Assembly (NCBI RefSeq): GCF_020524585.1
Contig: NZ_JAIVLK010000002.1
Location: 496,001 to 560,000, forward strand
Length of the DNA stretch: 64,000 nt
Reading direction: 5' to 3'
Source of the DNA: Celeribacter naphthalenivorans
Lineage (GTDB): Bacteria > Pseudomonadota > Alphaproteobacteria > Rhodobacterales > Rhodobacteraceae
Shown here: positions 63,722 through 64,000 of the stretch, one piece after another
How positions within the stretch are numbered: position 1 is the first letter of the stretch
Layout of the letters: every line of letters begins with the position of its first letter
Notes under the pieces: model-generated
Told to the model about the DNA's origin: nothing
Databases searched by the model: none
What the model saw: only the letters and a program-made list of their open reading frames with translations
Position numbers and translations under genes: made by a program

Positions 63722-64000
63722 TTAAGCGACGAAAAACAGCGCCTTGATGCCATCGGCCACGAATTGCACCGACAGAGCGGCCAAAAGCATGCCCATCAGA
63801 CGCGTGACCACATTGATGCCCGTCGCGCCGAGGCCGCGTTCCATCACGTTGCTCAGAGCAAAGAAAATCAGACAGACGCCCAACACGGCGACCATCACGC
63901 CGAGCATCATGAGCACACCGGGGACGCCATCGGCCTGATCAATCAAGAGGATCATCGAGGTGATTGCACCGGGGCCGGCCAGCAAAGGCGTGGCAAGCGG
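63722..64000 (-). CDS. MarC-family membrane protein (5' part beyond window)
   Basis: The C-terminal 92 residues of a MarC/UPF0056 integral membrane protein. The visible part starts with 'PLATPLLAGPGAITSMILLI', the family's conserved PLxxGPGAI motif, and includes two further hydrophobic segments and 'NVVTRLMGMLLAALSVQFVA'. The N-terminus and start are outside the window. MarC proteins have no established transport role despite their name. Confidence 0.9.
   Translation of the reverse strand, partial: PLATPLLAGPGAITSMILLIDQADGVPGVLMMLGVMVAVLGVCLIFFALSNVMERGLGATGINVVTRLMGMLLAALSVQFVADGIKALFFVA

Noticed and set aside
1-64000. Mobile elements, prophage or attachment sites
   Set aside because: No transposase, integrase, phage structural gene or flanking direct repeat was found; the tRNA-Pro gene has no adjoining integrase.

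Overview
The window is 64 kb of high-GC, gene-dense chromosome from an alphaproteobacterium, almost certainly a Rhodobacteraceae (Roseobacter-group) species. The evidence is the gene order and protein families: a choVWX / betI-betC-betB-betA choline cluster, the fused long form of dCTP deaminase, a DUF4167 protein next to prfA-prmC, an ornithine-lipid OlsB, and the DUF177-rpmF-plsX-fabH-ihfA-merR order. No phage, transposase, integrase, plasmid replication gene or CRISPR array was found. Most of the window is core genome. The left end (an ABC ATPase) and right end (a MarC protein) are cut by the window.

Region by region: 1-8132 is a divergent choline regulon. An ABC importer (choX, choW, choV) runs leftwards; BetI, choline sulfatase, betaine aldehyde dehydrogenase and choline dehydrogenase run rightwards. 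A perfect BetI-type palindrome (2797-2820) lies between them, so uptake of choline and choline sulfate and their oxidation to glycine betaine appear co-regulated. 8275-10725 holds a flavin reductase, a DusA-type tRNA-dihydrouridine synthase and a methyltransferase. 10732-15608 is an RND efflux pump with its adaptor. 16022-19672 is a YfgM-like protein, BamB and Der, the order known from enterobacteria. 19748-23096 carries xthA, a HI0933-type flavoprotein, a small periplasmic protein and an ErpA-like Fe-S carrier, all leftwards.

23252-32455 is a rightward housekeeping run: dgt, a CPA-type antiporter, argS, a SPOR protein, nagZ, scpA, scpB and a small basic protein. 32817-34244 is a membrane diguanylate cyclase with a long possibly structured leader. 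34256-40700 runs leftwards: dCTP deaminase, tRNA-Pro(GGG), a MerR regulator with a very long disordered tail, ihfA, fabH, plsX, rpmF and DUF177. 40780-46028 holds a BamE-like lipoprotein, msrB, olsB, a LysE exporter, an ABC-F ATPase and an outer-membrane beta-barrel. 46207-50548 is agmatinase, DUF1499, prfA, prmC and a DUF4167 protein behind a 377-base leader. 50610-51966 is a small leftward operon: a PepSY protein, a b-type cytochrome and a membrane-anchored LuxR-type regulator. 52114-60259 is the leftward envelope operon lptF-lptG-lptD-surA-pdxA-rsmA-VOC. 60463-64000 holds pepA, holC, a LysE exporter, a membrane aspartic protease and a partial marC.

The most unusual non-coding signals are a 16-bp-period array of eight TTAA boxes upstream of xthA (20719-20778), a perfect 12-bp palindrome upstream of rpmF-plsX-fabH, strong hairpins in front of der and DUF4167, and 15-bp tandem repeats at the 3' ends of the RND gene and marC. 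The best candidate for an under-described system is the PepSY / cytochrome b / membrane LuxR operon. All family assignments are from reading motifs in the translated sequence; no database search was run.
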